Assembly (NCBI GenBank): GCA_018883865.1
Contig: JAHLFI010000020.1
Coordinates: 1-35,080, forward strand
Length of the DNA: 35,080 nt
Direction of reading: 5' to 3'
From: Candidatus Oceanisphaera merdipullorum
GTDB taxonomy: Bacteria; Pseudomonadota; Gammaproteobacteria; Enterobacterales; Aeromonadaceae
Below, piece by piece: positions 7,074 through 15,316 of the stretch; position 1 is the first letter of the stretch; each line of letters begins with the position of its first letter. A program made the translations under genes and the position numbers. The notes below the pieces were generated by a model. That model was not told the DNA's origin, ran no database searches, and saw only the letters and a program-made list of their open reading frames with translations.

Positions 7074-8445
7074 GCTCGTCCCAACTTTGTAATTTGCGAT
7101 AGATAGTCGAAGGGCTAACTTCTAACAGCGCCGCCGCTCGCGACACGTTACCTTGACAGTGGCTAATCGCTCTTTCTATCGCCTTGCGTTCTAATACCGC
7201 CAGCGGCACTATGGGTGCTGGCAGCGTATCTTGTGCTAACCATTCGCCAGACATAGCCTGCGCCATGGGTCTGTCTAGTGGCGCCGGTAACATGTCCAGC
7301 TCTATCCATTCTCCTTGATGCAATACCACCGCATTGCGGATCACGTTTTGCAATTGGCGCACGTTGCCCGGCCAGTGATAGCCCTGCAGTCGGTCTTTGG
7401 TGGCTTCCGATAACCCCACAAACGACTTGCCCTCTTCGCGGGCCGCTTGGCGCACTAAGGCGGTAGCTATGCTGAGCACATCGCCGCCGCGCTCACGCAG
7501 TGGCGGCAAATTAATGGGAATCACGTGTAAGCGATAATACAAGTCCTCACGAAAGCGGCCTTGCTCCACTTCCACTAGCGGATCACGGTTGGTGGCACAT
7601 ATAATACGCACATCCACCTGAATTTGTTCCGAGCTGCCCACCGGCTGAATTTGACCCGATTGCAAGAAGCGCAATAACTTACTTTGCAGCTCCAAGTCCA
7701 TTTCGCAAATTTCATCCATGAACAAGGTGCCACCATTGGCACGGATCACGGCACCATCGCGGTCTTGCAGTGCACCGGTAAAGGCACCTTTGATATGACC
7801 AAACAGCTCGCTTTCCATCAAGTCTTTCGGAATAGCCGCGCAATTTAGCGCAATAAAAGGTCCGTCTTGTCGGCCACTACGCTGGTGCAGCGCTTCGGCA
7901 CACACTTCTTTACCGGTACCACTTTCACCGGTAATAAATACGGTGGCGCTGCTGGGGGCGGCATTCTCAATCAAACGATAGACTTTTTGCATCGGCAAGC
8001 TGGCACCAATGAAGCCTTGAAAAGGTGCGCCTTCAATGTCATGACGATAGCTGTCGAGCAGCTGATTGAGTTGGCGAAACTTCATGGTGTTATGCAAGGT
8101 GACTTTAAGCCGTTCAATTTCTATCGGTTTATTAATAAAGTCATGGGCGCCAAAACGCATCGCTTCTACCGCGACATCCACTGAGCCGTGGGCGGTGATC
8201 ACTATGGTAGTGATGTTTAATTTTTCGCGATGCAGCCACTGTAATATGTCCATGCCCGGCATATCCGGCAGGATCAAATCCAACAATAAAATATCGGGTG
8301 CATGTTGCTGTATATGCTCAATGGCCGCTTGGCCATTATTTACCACCGTCAACGACAGAGGTTCATCTTGCAAATAGGCTTGGTAAAGCGCAGCCAAGGA
8401 CGCCGTATCCTCTACCAGTAAAACATTTAGCCTTTCATCACCCAT
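7063..8445 (-). CDS. luxO: Sigma-54-dependent response regulator LuxO
   Basis: An NtrC-family activator of 460 residues. A receiver domain covers about 6-120, with the phosphorylation site D56 in DILLLDLILPD. The AAA+ domain covers about 145-380. It has Walker A GESGTGKE (173-180), the sigma-54 contact loop GAFTGA (220-225), Walker B LFMDEI (241-246) and an arginine-finger region FREDLYYRL. A Fis-type helix-turn-helix is at about 430-452 (GNVSRAAALLEVSPSTIYRKL). Being paired with an HPt gene directly downstream identifies it as LuxO rather than another NtrC relative. An AGGTGAG ribosome site precedes the ATG. In Vibrio, phospho-LuxO turns on qrr small RNAs with sigma-54; two orphan plus-strand terminators flank this gene pair. 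Confidence 0.9.
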   Translation of the reverse strand: MGDERLNVLLVEDTASLAALYQAYLQDEPLSLTVVNNGQAAIEHIQQHAPDILLLDLILPDMPGMDILQWLHREKLNITTIVITAHGSVDVAVEAMRFGAHDFINKPIEIERLKVTLHNTMKFRQLNQLLDSYRHDIEGAPFQGFIGASLPMQKVYRLIENAAPSSATVFITGESGTGKEVCAEALHQRSGRQDGPFIALNCAAIPKDLMESELFGHIKGAFTGALQDRDGAVIRANGGTLFMDEICEMDLELQSKLLRFLQSGQIQPVGSSEQIQVDVRIICATNRDPLVEVEQGRFREDLYYRLHVIPINLPPLRERGGDVLSIATALVRQAAREEGKSFVGLSEATKDRLQGYHWPGNVRQLQNVIRNAVVLHQGEWIELDMLPAPLDRPMAQAMSGEWLAQDTLPAPIVPLAVLERKAIERAISHCQGNVSRAAALLEVSPSTIYRKLQSWDEHDA

Positions 8446-8545
8446 CTTAGTTTCTCACCTTTAACTATTCGATTGCTACTTTTAAACAGATACGAAAAAA
8501 AACACTTGCAGTAAGTTAACTCGGTGTTAACATTAGTTCAACACG

Positions 8546-8558
8546 ATGAGTGACTCAT
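8546..8558. promoter_or_regulatory. Perfect 13-bp palindrome upstream of luxO
   Basis: ATGAGT-G-ACTCAT is a perfect dyad about 100 bp upstream of the luxO start. A looser dyad, GTGTT-N11-AACAC, lies next to it at 8524-8544. It may be an operator for luxO or for a divergent transcript. The binding protein is unknown. Confidence 0.3.
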
Positions 8559-8633
8559 TTGTTACCTATGTAATAATCTGCACTGCCGATCTGCAATATT
8601 AAGCTTTGCGCTGGGATATGTCTTTTTTTGATG

Positions 8634-8665
8634 TAGATTTTTCCTGCTGGTTTAGATTTTTCCTG
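8634..8665 (+). repeat. 13-bp direct repeat pair
   Basis: TAGATTTTTCCTG occurs at 8634-8646 and 8653-8665, 19 bp apart, just upstream of the orphan terminator at 8714-8742. It may be tandem protein-binding sites. TTGATG at 8628 and TTTAGA at 8651, with a 17-bp spacer, form only a weak promoter candidate overlapping them. Confidence 0.35.
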
Positions 8666-8713
8666 TAAGTGTGTTAGTAACGACAACTGTTTAGCCTTGT
8701 GGCTGCTGCGAAG

Positions 8714-8742
8714 CCAGAGTACGTGTGACTCTGGTTTTTTTT
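8714..8742 (+). terminator. Orphan terminator divergent to luxO
   Basis: CCAGAGT (8714-8720), a 7-base loop, ACTCTGG (8728-8734), then eight T. It works on the plus strand, while luxO and the nif3-like gene on either side are both on the minus strand. It therefore ends some plus-strand transcript arising in 8446-8713. That 332-bp gap holds the palindrome and direct repeats listed separately, a small AGCC/GGCT hairpin at 8693-8704, and no reading frame I can support. Confidence 0.8.
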
Positions 8743-8777
8743 ATTTTTCCTACTAGGCACTCAGGCTGCAGACGCAA

Positions 8778-9536
8778 TTATGCTGGGCTGTCGATATCAA
8801 TAAACTCTACCGCTAAACCATGGGTGCTTGCCAGCCAGTCTCCCAACGCCTTCACGCCATAGCGCTCGGTGGCATGATGCCCAGCGGCAAAAAAATGCAG
8901 CCCATATTCCCTAGCCACATGCACGGTTTGTTCAGAGATCTCGCCACTAATAAAAGCATCCATGCCCTGCTGCGCCGCTAACTCTATATAACCTTGGCCG
9001 CCACCGCTACACAGCCCCACTCGGCGGATCAACTCAGGGCCTGTGTCGCTGACTTGCACTATTGTGCTACCTAATCGTTCGCTTAAGTGCGCCCTCATCT
9101 GCTGGCCCGTCAGCGGCTCGTCTAACTCGCCCCACATGGGGATCGACTGCACATTACCCACTTCCAGTGGTTGCAGCTGATTAATGCCCAACAGCGCCGC
9201 CAACTGGGCGTTGTTACCCAACACAGGCGCAACATCGAGCGGCAAGTGATAGGCATACAAATTAATATCATGGCTGAGCAAGGCTTTGAGACGTCGGCGT
9301 TTCATGCCACGCACCTGCTCATTCTCACCTTTCCAAAAATAACCATGGTGCACCAGTATGGCGTCGGCGTGAGTGGCAATCGCACGATCAATCAAGGCTT
9401 GGCTGGCGGTAACACCCGTGACTAGGCTGTGGATCTCGGCTTTGCCTTCCACTTGCAGGCCATTAGGGCAATAATCCTTGATAGCCTGTACGTTCAGCAA
9501 AGCATTCAGGTGTTGCTCAAGTTCTAAATTATTCAT
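8778..9536 (-). CDS. Nif3/YbgI-like dinuclear metal-binding protein
   Basis: A 252-residue Nif3-family protein, often labelled GTP cyclohydrolase 1 type 2, like E. coli YbgI. Metal ligands of the family are visible: H63-H64 in AILVHHGYFWKG, D101 after the YAYHLPLD strand, and a late HHATERYG segment with H220 and E224. CSGGGQGYIELA near residue 176 is a family motif. GGAGGG before the ATG is a strong ribosome site. The physiological reaction of bacterial Nif3 proteins is not firmly known to me. It is divergent from the DUF1853 gene, with an 11-bp inverted repeat between them. Confidence 0.9.
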   Translation of the reverse strand: MNNLELEQHLNALLNVQAIKDYCPNGLQVEGKAEIHSLVTGVTASQALIDRAIATHADAILVHHGYFWKGENEQVRGMKRRRLKALLSHDINLYAYHLPLDVAPVLGNNAQLAALLGINQLQPLEVGNVQSIPMWGELDEPLTGQQMRAHLSERLGSTIVQVSDTGPELIRRVGLCSGGGQGYIELAAQQGMDAFISGEISEQTVHVAREYGLHFFAAGHHATERYGVKALGDWLASTHGLAVEFIDIDSPA

Positions 9537-9563
9537 ATTGCCCTCCAGTGTGCATAATTATTA

Positions 9564-9603
9564 GCTGTGCTTTGTTATTCGCGCATGTTCGCCAAAGCAC
9601 AGC
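9564..9603. repeat. Perfect 11-bp inverted repeat in a divergent promoter region
   Basis: GCTGTGCTTTG (9564-9574) and CAAAGCACAGC (9593-9603) are exact reverse complements with an 18-base spacer. They lie in the 97-bp gap between the divergent nif3-like and DUF1853 genes. It could be a two-site operator for both genes or a stem in a 5' leader. No T run follows on either strand, so it is not a standard terminator. Confidence 0.6.
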
Positions 9604-9633
9604 AATACATTGTAAAACAAAAGGTTACCATAA

Positions 9634-10446
9634 ATGAGTACTGCTTTATCTTCGTTACTCGCCAAGCTCACAGACGCGACCGTTCGTGACTTGGCTTGGG
9701 CCTTGGCCAGCCCTAATCTATTGTCCGGCACTGTGTGTGATTCCACACTCGCCCCCAGCAATGCTTGGTATCAAGGGCTACTCAATGACTACCAGCCCCG
9801 CTTATTGGCACTCGACCAAGATCCCGAGGTGTTGCACTTACATTGTGCGCCCCAGCGGCGGCTCGGCTTATATTTTGAAGCCTTGTGGCATTTTTTCTTA
9901 CTCGACAGTCCACGCTTTCAAGTGTTGGCTCATAACTGGCAACAAGTCGTGGATGGTACCACAGTGGGCGCCTTCGATTTTTTAGTTTGGGATCAACAAA
10001 CCCAAGGCATAGAGCACTGGGAATTAGCCGTTAAATTCTATCTGATCAGCCAGCAAGAAGCGGCCTTTGACCATGCCTTTGGCATTAACCCGCGAGACAA
10101 ACTACGTCGTAAACATCAACACATGCTTAACTGCCAGTTAATGTTGGGCAATCATCCCCATGTAGCCCCCAAACTGACCGCACTCGGCTTATTGCCTCAG
10201 CGCAAACGTTTGATCCTAAAAGGCCGCCTCTATTATCCGCCCCACACTCAGCACTTTATCTCTAACAGTGGCGAGCGCGGCCAATGGGGCACGGCGCCAC
10301 CCAGTAGTGACTTTAGTCCTCAGCACAAACTGGGTTGGATGACCGGCAGCCGAGCAAGTCACGATCGCCGACAAAACTTTATCGACTCGCAGGGTAACTG
10401 GTACATACAAGTAGATGAAGACTGGCTCGCCAGTACTCAGGTATAA
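9634..10446 (+). CDS. DUF1853 family protein
   Basis: A 270-residue soluble protein of the DUF1853 family. The family signature RRLGLYFEALWHFFL is near residue 75. FDFLVWDQQTQGIEHWELAVKFYL near residue 115 has the acidic and lysine pattern (D..E.K) seen in PD-(D/E)XK nuclease-like folds. That resemblance is an inference from motif shape only. No signal peptide or membrane segment. An AAGG ribosome site lies 12 bases before the ATG. Function unknown. Confidence 0.75.
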   Translation: MSTALSSLLAKLTDATVRDLAWALASPNLLSGTVCDSTLAPSNAWYQGLLNDYQPRLLALDQDPEVLHLHCAPQRRLGLYFEALWHFFLLDSPRFQVLAHNWQQVVDGTTVGAFDFLVWDQQTQGIEHWELAVKFYLISQQEAAFDHAFGINPRDKLRRKHQHMLNCQLMLGNHPHVAPKLTALGLLPQRKRLILKGRLYYPPHTQHFISNSGERGQWGTAPPSSDFSPQHKLGWMTGSRASHDRRQNFIDSQGNWYIQVDEDWLASTQV

Positions 10447-10570
10447 CATTAAGTTTAATTTTTAGCCTGCGGCGCTGTGATGGTTACATGTTTCATGGCT
10501 TTAACAAGACTAGAAATAAATATTATTGATCTTAATTTACAATAACTTGCTTATTTTTAGCTCACTTTAA

Positions 10571-10589
10571 TTAGCCGTGGTACGGCTAA
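10571..10589. repeat. Hairpin upstream of aer
   Basis: TTAGCCG-TGGTA-CGGCTAA is a perfect 7-bp hairpin between the DUF1853 gene and the receptor gene. It has no T run on either strand, so it may be a weak end-of-transcript structure or an operator. Confidence 0.3.
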
Positions 10590-10633
10590 ACCCCAACCGG
10601 CAGCGCCGCCGCTTAGATAAAATCAAAACTTAT

Positions 10634-10660
10634 TCAAGTTTATTATATTAATGCCGATAT
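10634..10660 (+). promoter_or_regulatory. Sigma-28 (FliA) promoter for aer
   Basis: TCAAGTTT, an 11-base spacer, then GCCGATAT. The FliA consensus is TAAAGTTT-N11-GCCGATAA, so each half has one mismatch and the spacing is exact. Predicted start near 10667. This places the receptor in the late flagellar/chemotaxis regulon, as for aer in E. coli, and helps decide the start codon. Confidence 0.8.
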
Positions 10661-10702
10661 AATCGGTGGAAATTAATGAAAATAATGGCAGAGCGGCAAC
10701 TT

Positions 10703-12256
10703 ATGAACAAACGTAATCAGCATGTGGTAAACGAAGAAGTCACCTACAGTAGCCAAGAGCAACTGGTATCGACCACAGATTTACGTGGCGTGATCACCTA
10801 TACCAATGACATCTTTTGCCGAGTTGCCGGATATTTACCCGAAGAGTTACTGGGCAAGAATCATAATATTATTCGCCATCCCGACATGCCCAAAGCCGCG
10901 TTTCATGATTTATGGGTGCACGCCAAAGCCGGCCGCCCTTGGCGCGGTGCAGTAAAAAACCGTTGTAAAGACGGCCGCTATTATTGGGTAGATGCATATG
11001 TAACCCCCATTTATGAAGGCGGTAAAATTACCGGTTATCAATCGGTGCGCACCAAGCTGAATGACAAGACGCGCGACATTGCCAGCCAAGCCTATCGTCA
11101 ACTGCTTAAACAAGAACAACAAAAACGCAGCGCTTCGCCCTTGCTGGCTGCCGTTAAATCTGGCTTACCGCTGGTGGGATTGCTGGCCTTGTTGGCGGTG
11201 ATTGGCCTTATGGGCGACGTGAGCACCCTAGGCTGGAGCCTGTTGCCCATCGCTTGGCTCGCGGTTTGCTATCGCAAGTCTTTGTTAGGCACTCGTCAAT
11301 TTTTAAATGGCTTAACCAAAGAATACGACAGCATTTCACGCTTGGTCTATTCCGGTGATGCGCCCCATGCCATTGCCGATTATCACTTAAAGATGTGGCA
11401 GGCTCGCACCCGCACAATTTTGGGCCGCGTGGATGATGCCACCGGCTCACTCAAAGGGCTGGCCAGCTCTATGCTCGCGGCCATGACGGGAGCACGCCAA
11501 GATTTAAGCCAGCAAGACAGTGACACCCAGCAAATTGCCGCGGCTATTACTGAAATGTCCGCTACCGCCCATGAGATCACACGCAATAGCCAGCAGGCCG
11601 CCAACAATGCCGAAGAAGCCCAACATCAATGCCAGTTGACGCAAGAACAACTTGAGCAAACTCGAGTGCGTATCGTCGGTTTGGCTAATGAAGCGAAACA
11701 GGCCGCCGCGGCCACCATGGCATTAACCGAAGAGTCGAATCGTATTGGCACCTTAATGGGTGAGATACAGGGCATTGCCGATCAAACCAACCTGCTGGCC
11801 TTAAACGCCGCCATTGAAGCGGCGCGCGCCGGTGAGCATGGTCGGGGCTTTGCAGTGGTGGCCGAAGAAGTTCGCGCGCTGTCTACGCGTACCCATGGTG
11901 CCACCGAGCAAATTCAAACCAGTATCAATCACATTCAGCAAACGCTGGCCAAGTGGCATGTGATGATGGACACCAATATGGCGCACAGCCAAGAGTGCGT
12001 GGCGGCGGCCGAGGCCGGCAGTAACAGCTTAAGCTGCGTGTTGGGTGAAATAGATCAAATCGTGGCCATTACGGTAGAAATATCCTCCGCCGCCGAGCAG
12101 CAGCAACAAGTCGCGGAAGAAATCGGCGAAAACGTGCACCAAATTTCGACCACCTCTTCGGCTAACTTAAGCAAAATCACGCAGGTTGAAGACTCCAGTA
12201 AAGAGCTGCTCGACCGCTCCCAAGGGCTGAATGACTTAACCCGTACTTTCTCCTAA
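10703..12256 (+). CDS. aer: Aer-type PAS aerotaxis/energy-taxis receptor
   Basis: A membrane-anchored methyl-accepting protein of 517 residues. The N-terminal PAS domain (about 22-118) carries [14 protein letters not shown], the FAD-binding segment of Aer; R58, H59 and D61 correspond to E. coli R57, H58 and D60. There is no periplasmic domain. A hydrophobic hairpin at about 154-190 anchors the protein. The signalling tip is [20 protein letters not shown] near residues 359-378. No C-terminal NWETF-type tail. I chose the ATG at 10703 because the sigma-28 start site near 10667 leaves almost no leader for the ATG at 10676, and because the PAS domain then begins 22 residues in, as in E. coli. Expected role: steering by redox or energy state. 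Confidence 0.9.
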   Translation: MNKRNQHVVNEEVTYSSQEQLVSTTDLRGVITYTNDIFCRVAGYLPEELLGKNHNIIRHPDMPKAAFHDLWVHAKAGRPWRGAVKNRCKDGRYYWVDAYVTPIYEGGKITGYQSVRTKLNDKTRDIASQAYRQLLKQEQQKRSASPLLAAVKSGLPLVGLLALLAVIGLMGDVSTLGWSLLPIAWLAVCYRKSLLGTRQFLNGLTKEYDSISRLVYSGDAPHAIADYHLKMWQARTRTILGRVDDATGSLKGLASSMLAAMTGARQDLSQQDSDTQQIAAAITEMSATAHEITRNSQQAANNAEEAQHQCQLTQEQLEQTRVRIVGLANEAKQAAAATMALTEESNRIGTLMGEIQGIADQTNLLALNAAIEAARAGEHGRGFAVVAEEVRALSTRTHGATEQIQTSINHIQQTLAKWHVMMDTNMAHSQECVAAAEAGSNSLSCVLGEIDQIVAITVEISSAAEQQQQVAEEIGENVHQISTTSSANLSKITQVEDSSKELLDRSQGLNDLTRTFS

Positions 12257-12266
12257 ACCAGAATTT

Positions 12267-12623
12267 ATGGCCGTCACTGCAAGCCAAGCTAAGATCCTTA
12301 AATTGTTGGCCCTAGTCCCAGTTGGCCGCGTGGTAACGTACGGCCAACTGGCGGATTTGGCCGGTTTGCCCGGCCGCGCTCGCTTAGTAGGCTATATGCT
12401 GCGCACGCTAGAGATGATTGAGCAGCCTTGGCACCGTGTGGTGGGTGCCAATGGCCGCATCAGTTTACCCAAAGGCAGCCCGGGTTGGCTTGAGCAAAGA
12501 CAGCGGCTGCTATCAGAAGGCATTACCTTTAAGGGCAATGCCATTAGTGGCCAATGCGTGGATATGCAGCAGTGTCAGTGGCGGCCCGATCTGGGTGAAA
12601 TGTTGATGCTGTTTGAGTTTTAA
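12267..12623 (+). CDS. Alkyltransferase-like protein (Atl)
   Basis: A 118-residue relative of O6-alkylguanine DNA methyltransferase. The active-site motif reads PWHRVVG (residues 54-60), where true transferases have PCHR. Cysteine is replaced by tryptophan, so it cannot accept alkyl groups. Atl proteins (E. coli YbaZ, yeast Atl1) instead bind O6-alkylguanine and flag it for nucleotide excision repair. The helix-turn-helix and arginine-finger segment TYGQLADLAGLPGRARLVG is intact. It begins 10 bases after the aer stop codon, with a weak ribosome site, and may be cotranscribed. Confidence 0.88.
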   Translation: MAVTASQAKILKLLALVPVGRVVTYGQLADLAGLPGRARLVGYMLRTLEMIEQPWHRVVGANGRISLPKGSPGWLEQRQRLLSEGITFKGNAISGQCVDMQQCQWRPDLGEMLMLFEF

Positions 12624-12714
12624 TTATGTAAGGAGTGAAGGGTGAGGTGTAGCGAGCGAGCCCGATGACTCGCGGTTTAGCTCTTTACCCATTACCCCTC
12701 ACTCTTTAGCAATC

Positions 12715-15174
12715 CTAAAACAACCCCAATTGTTGGCCGCTAATGGCATCAAAATTTAAACCAATAAAGGGCAAGATGGCCTCGGCCACGGGCTTAAGTT
12801 GCTTGTCCACGTAATGCTGATAATCCAACGGAGATTGCACATATTCTTCGGGCTCAGGGCCACTCACCGTCATCAGATAGCAAATTACGCCTTTATTTTG
12901 ATAGCGCAGCGGCAGACCGAGGCGTGCATTGTGCTCGTCGGCTTGGCGGGCGGCACGCACTTGTGGGGGTTGCGATTTCACGTATTGCGCCAGCGGCCGA
13001 CGCAGACGCTTGCGATACACTAAATCTGCATCAAACTCGCCGTTTAACGTTTTCTCCAATGTGAGGCGCACAAAATCGCTGGGATCCTCATCGTTAAACA
13101 CCAACCGATAGAGCTCAGTTTGAAAATACTTGGCCAGCTGTGTCCAGTCGGAGCGCACCGTTTCCAGCCCTTTAAATACCAGCTGGTGTTTTCCGTTATG
13201 GCAGCTTAATCCTGCGTAGCGCTTTTTCGAGCCTTGCTCTTGACCACGAATGGTGGGCATTAAAAAGCGCGCAAAGTAACACTCAAATTGCAGCTCTAAT
13301 TGGCTGTCTAATTGCAGCTCAGTGGCTAATTTTTCTTGCCATTGCTGCGTAATAAGCGCTGCTAACCGCTCCCCTTCTGCACTACCGCTGTGCTCATCTT
13401 GCTCACCTTTAAGCAACACAAATAAAGAGTCGGTGTCGCCGTAAATCACCTCGTGTCCCTGCTCGCCTATCCAACGGGCACTTTGCTGCATGATTTCATG
13501 CCCACGTAAGGTAATAGATGATGCCAGACGAGTATCGTAAAAACGACAACCTCCCGAGCCCAGCACCCCGTAAAAGGAGTTCATTAAGATCTTAATGGCT
13601 TGGGAGCGGGCTTGGTCATGGTCGCGTTTGGCTTGATCGCGCTCTTGCCATAAATGTTTGATAATGGATGGCAAAAAATGCTGACGGCGAGAAAACTTAG
13701 CCCCCCTAAAACCCGGAATGGCGTCCGTTTCTTGAAGCCCCAACACCAAACCCAGTGGGTCGATATGAAAGGTGCGAATAATGGCCGGATACAGACTTTT
13801 AAAATCCAACACCAAGACATGGCGATACAGTCCAGGCCGCGAGTCCATTACATAGCCGCCCGGACTGGCTAAGCCGCCACCGGCGGGTAGGTTGGGCGCT
13901 ACGTAACCGGCACGGTGCAGATGCGGTAAATACACCTGCGTAAACGCCGCCACAGAGCCCCCAATGCGATCCAGCTCCAGACCAGTGAGTTGACTGCGCA
14001 ACCGCAGAAAATCCAGCAAGCGGGTGTGGGTAAAAATATCCCACACCAAGCGACAATCTTCTAAGTTATAGGCGGCCAGTTTGGGCTTATTTTGCCAGAA
14101 GTCGCGAGTAATAGTGGCTAAGCGATTAGCCACGTCTTCGGTCTGCTTGCCGCGCCCTAATAGCTGTTGTGCCACGTTTTCCAAGCTGAAGCTGTCGAAC
14201 TGATAACAGGCGGTTTTTAATGCATCTATGCCATCTACCACCACGCGGCCAGCCAAGCTAATAAAGGTTTGCCCAGTAAAGCTCGACTCGCGCATAAAAG
14301 CGGGTTCACCACCGCGCCCCAAGCGCAACGTCAGCCCGTGCAAGGCGGCGCGGCGCATTAGTAATTTAAAATCAAAGCCCACCACGTTCCAACCAATAAT
14401 GATGTCCGGATCGTATTGGCTTAAGGTGTGCTCGAGCGCGGTGAGTAATGCCGCTTCATTGGCCAACCACTGAATGTCGGTCTCTGCAGGCTCGGGCTGC
14501 CCTATCATCAATACCCGCGCCAGCTTCTCTTCAGGTAAGCCGTCACCATCTAAGCCACCACTGGCTAGGCTTTCGCCAAACAGGCCAATCGAATACAGCT
14601 CACCTTGACCCGAGCATTCAATGTCTAAAGACAGCACCCGAAATTGCGGCTCATAGTCACTGGGTTTTAAACGCGCTTGCGTAAAGTGGCGAAAGCTCAG
14701 GGCTGAATTGGTTGGTCCGTGACGGGCATGTTTAGGGGAGATTTGTTTATGGCTGACTTGTGTAGGGTTGATCTGCTCATTACCCACAAAGGCTACGCCA
14801 CCGCGAATAAAGCGGCTCAGTAAGAAGCGCTCATGTAGGCGAATATCATCTTCAAACACACTCACGCCGGCAGCGCGCAAGGCTTCGGCCGCAGATTTAT
14901 GCTGGGCAATGCAGGTAAAATAGAGCACGGCCACAGGCGCTAATTCTAGGGTTTGTAACCCCGGCTCCGCCCATTGATAGGCTAATATAGCCTGAGTTAA
15001 GGTGTGCTCGGCTTGGGCACGCTGACTAATGGGCACCATCAATAACGGTCGCTCGCCAGACAATTGCAGGCGCACCGGTCCCTTAGCAGTGCTTAGCCAA
15101 TAGATAATCTCACTGCAGCCATGGCGGTCACGGCTGTGGCGGGTTAACAGGAAGCCCTGTTCTATGGTGGTCAT
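12715..15174 (-). CDS. polB: DNA polymerase II (family B)
   Basis: A damage-inducible family B polymerase with proofreading, 819 residues against 783 in E. coli. Exonuclease motifs are LSLDIE (D184, E186), NVVGFDFKLL (D268) and YNLEDCRL (D373). Polymerase motifs are DFKSLYPAII (457-466), KILMNSFYG (528-536) and YGDTDSLF (578-585). The C-terminus QLGLF is the beta-clamp binding motif. The extra length includes a polar insert at about 132-156 that looks like an internal tandem repeat. No LexA box was recognised upstream by eye. The region between its start and bamC contains the bamC terminator, so it has its own promoter. Confidence 0.95.
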   Translation of the reverse strand: MTTIEQGFLLTRHSRDRHGCSEIIYWLSTAKGPVRLQLSGERPLLMVPISQRAQAEHTLTQAILAYQWAEPGLQTLELAPVAVLYFTCIAQHKSAAEALRAAGVSVFEDDIRLHERFLLSRFIRGGVAFVGNEQINPTQVSHKQISPKHARHGPTNSALSFRHFTQARLKPSDYEPQFRVLSLDIECSGQGELYSIGLFGESLASGGLDGDGLPEEKLARVLMIGQPEPAETDIQWLANEAALLTALEHTLSQYDPDIIIGWNVVGFDFKLLMRRAALHGLTLRLGRGGEPAFMRESSFTGQTFISLAGRVVVDGIDALKTACYQFDSFSLENVAQQLLGRGKQTEDVANRLATITRDFWQNKPKLAAYNLEDCRLVWDIFTHTRLLDFLRLRSQLTGLELDRIGGSVAAFTQVYLPHLHRAGYVAPNLPAGGGLASPGGYVMDSRPGLYRHVLVLDFKSLYPAIIRTFHIDPLGLVLGLQETDAIPGFRGAKFSRRQHFLPSIIKHLWQERDQAKRDHDQARSQAIKILMNSFYGVLGSGGCRFYDTRLASSITLRGHEIMQQSARWIGEQGHEVIYGDTDSLFVLLKGEQDEHSGSAEGERLAALITQQWQEKLATELQLDSQLELQFECYFARFLMPTIRGQEQGSKKRYAGLSCHNGKHQLVFKGLETVRSDWTQLAKYFQTELYRLVFNDEDPSDFVRLTLEKTLNGEFDADLVYRKRLRRPLAQYVKSQPPQVRAARQADEHNARLGLPLRYQNKGVICYLMTVSGPEPEEYVQSPLDYQHYVDKQLKPVAEAILPFIGLNFDAISGQQLGLF

Positions 15175-15254
15175 AGCGGGAGTGTACCAAATTCAAGCCC
15201 CCACCGAGCCTTGGAAGGCAAGGTTGAAGAGTTAATTAATGTTTGCAGTTAAGA

Positions 15255-15290
15255 GCAAAAACAACACAGCCCCGATAAACGGGGCTGTGT
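15255..15290 (-). terminator. Terminator of bamC
   Basis: On the minus strand an 11-bp stem ACACAGCCCCG/CGGGGCTGTGT (15290-15280 with 15274-15264) has a 5-base loop and is followed by TGTTTTTG. It lies between the bamC stop codon and the polB start. Confidence 0.85.
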
Positions 15291-15316
15291 GAAGAGTGCT
15301 AAAAATTAAGCGCGCA

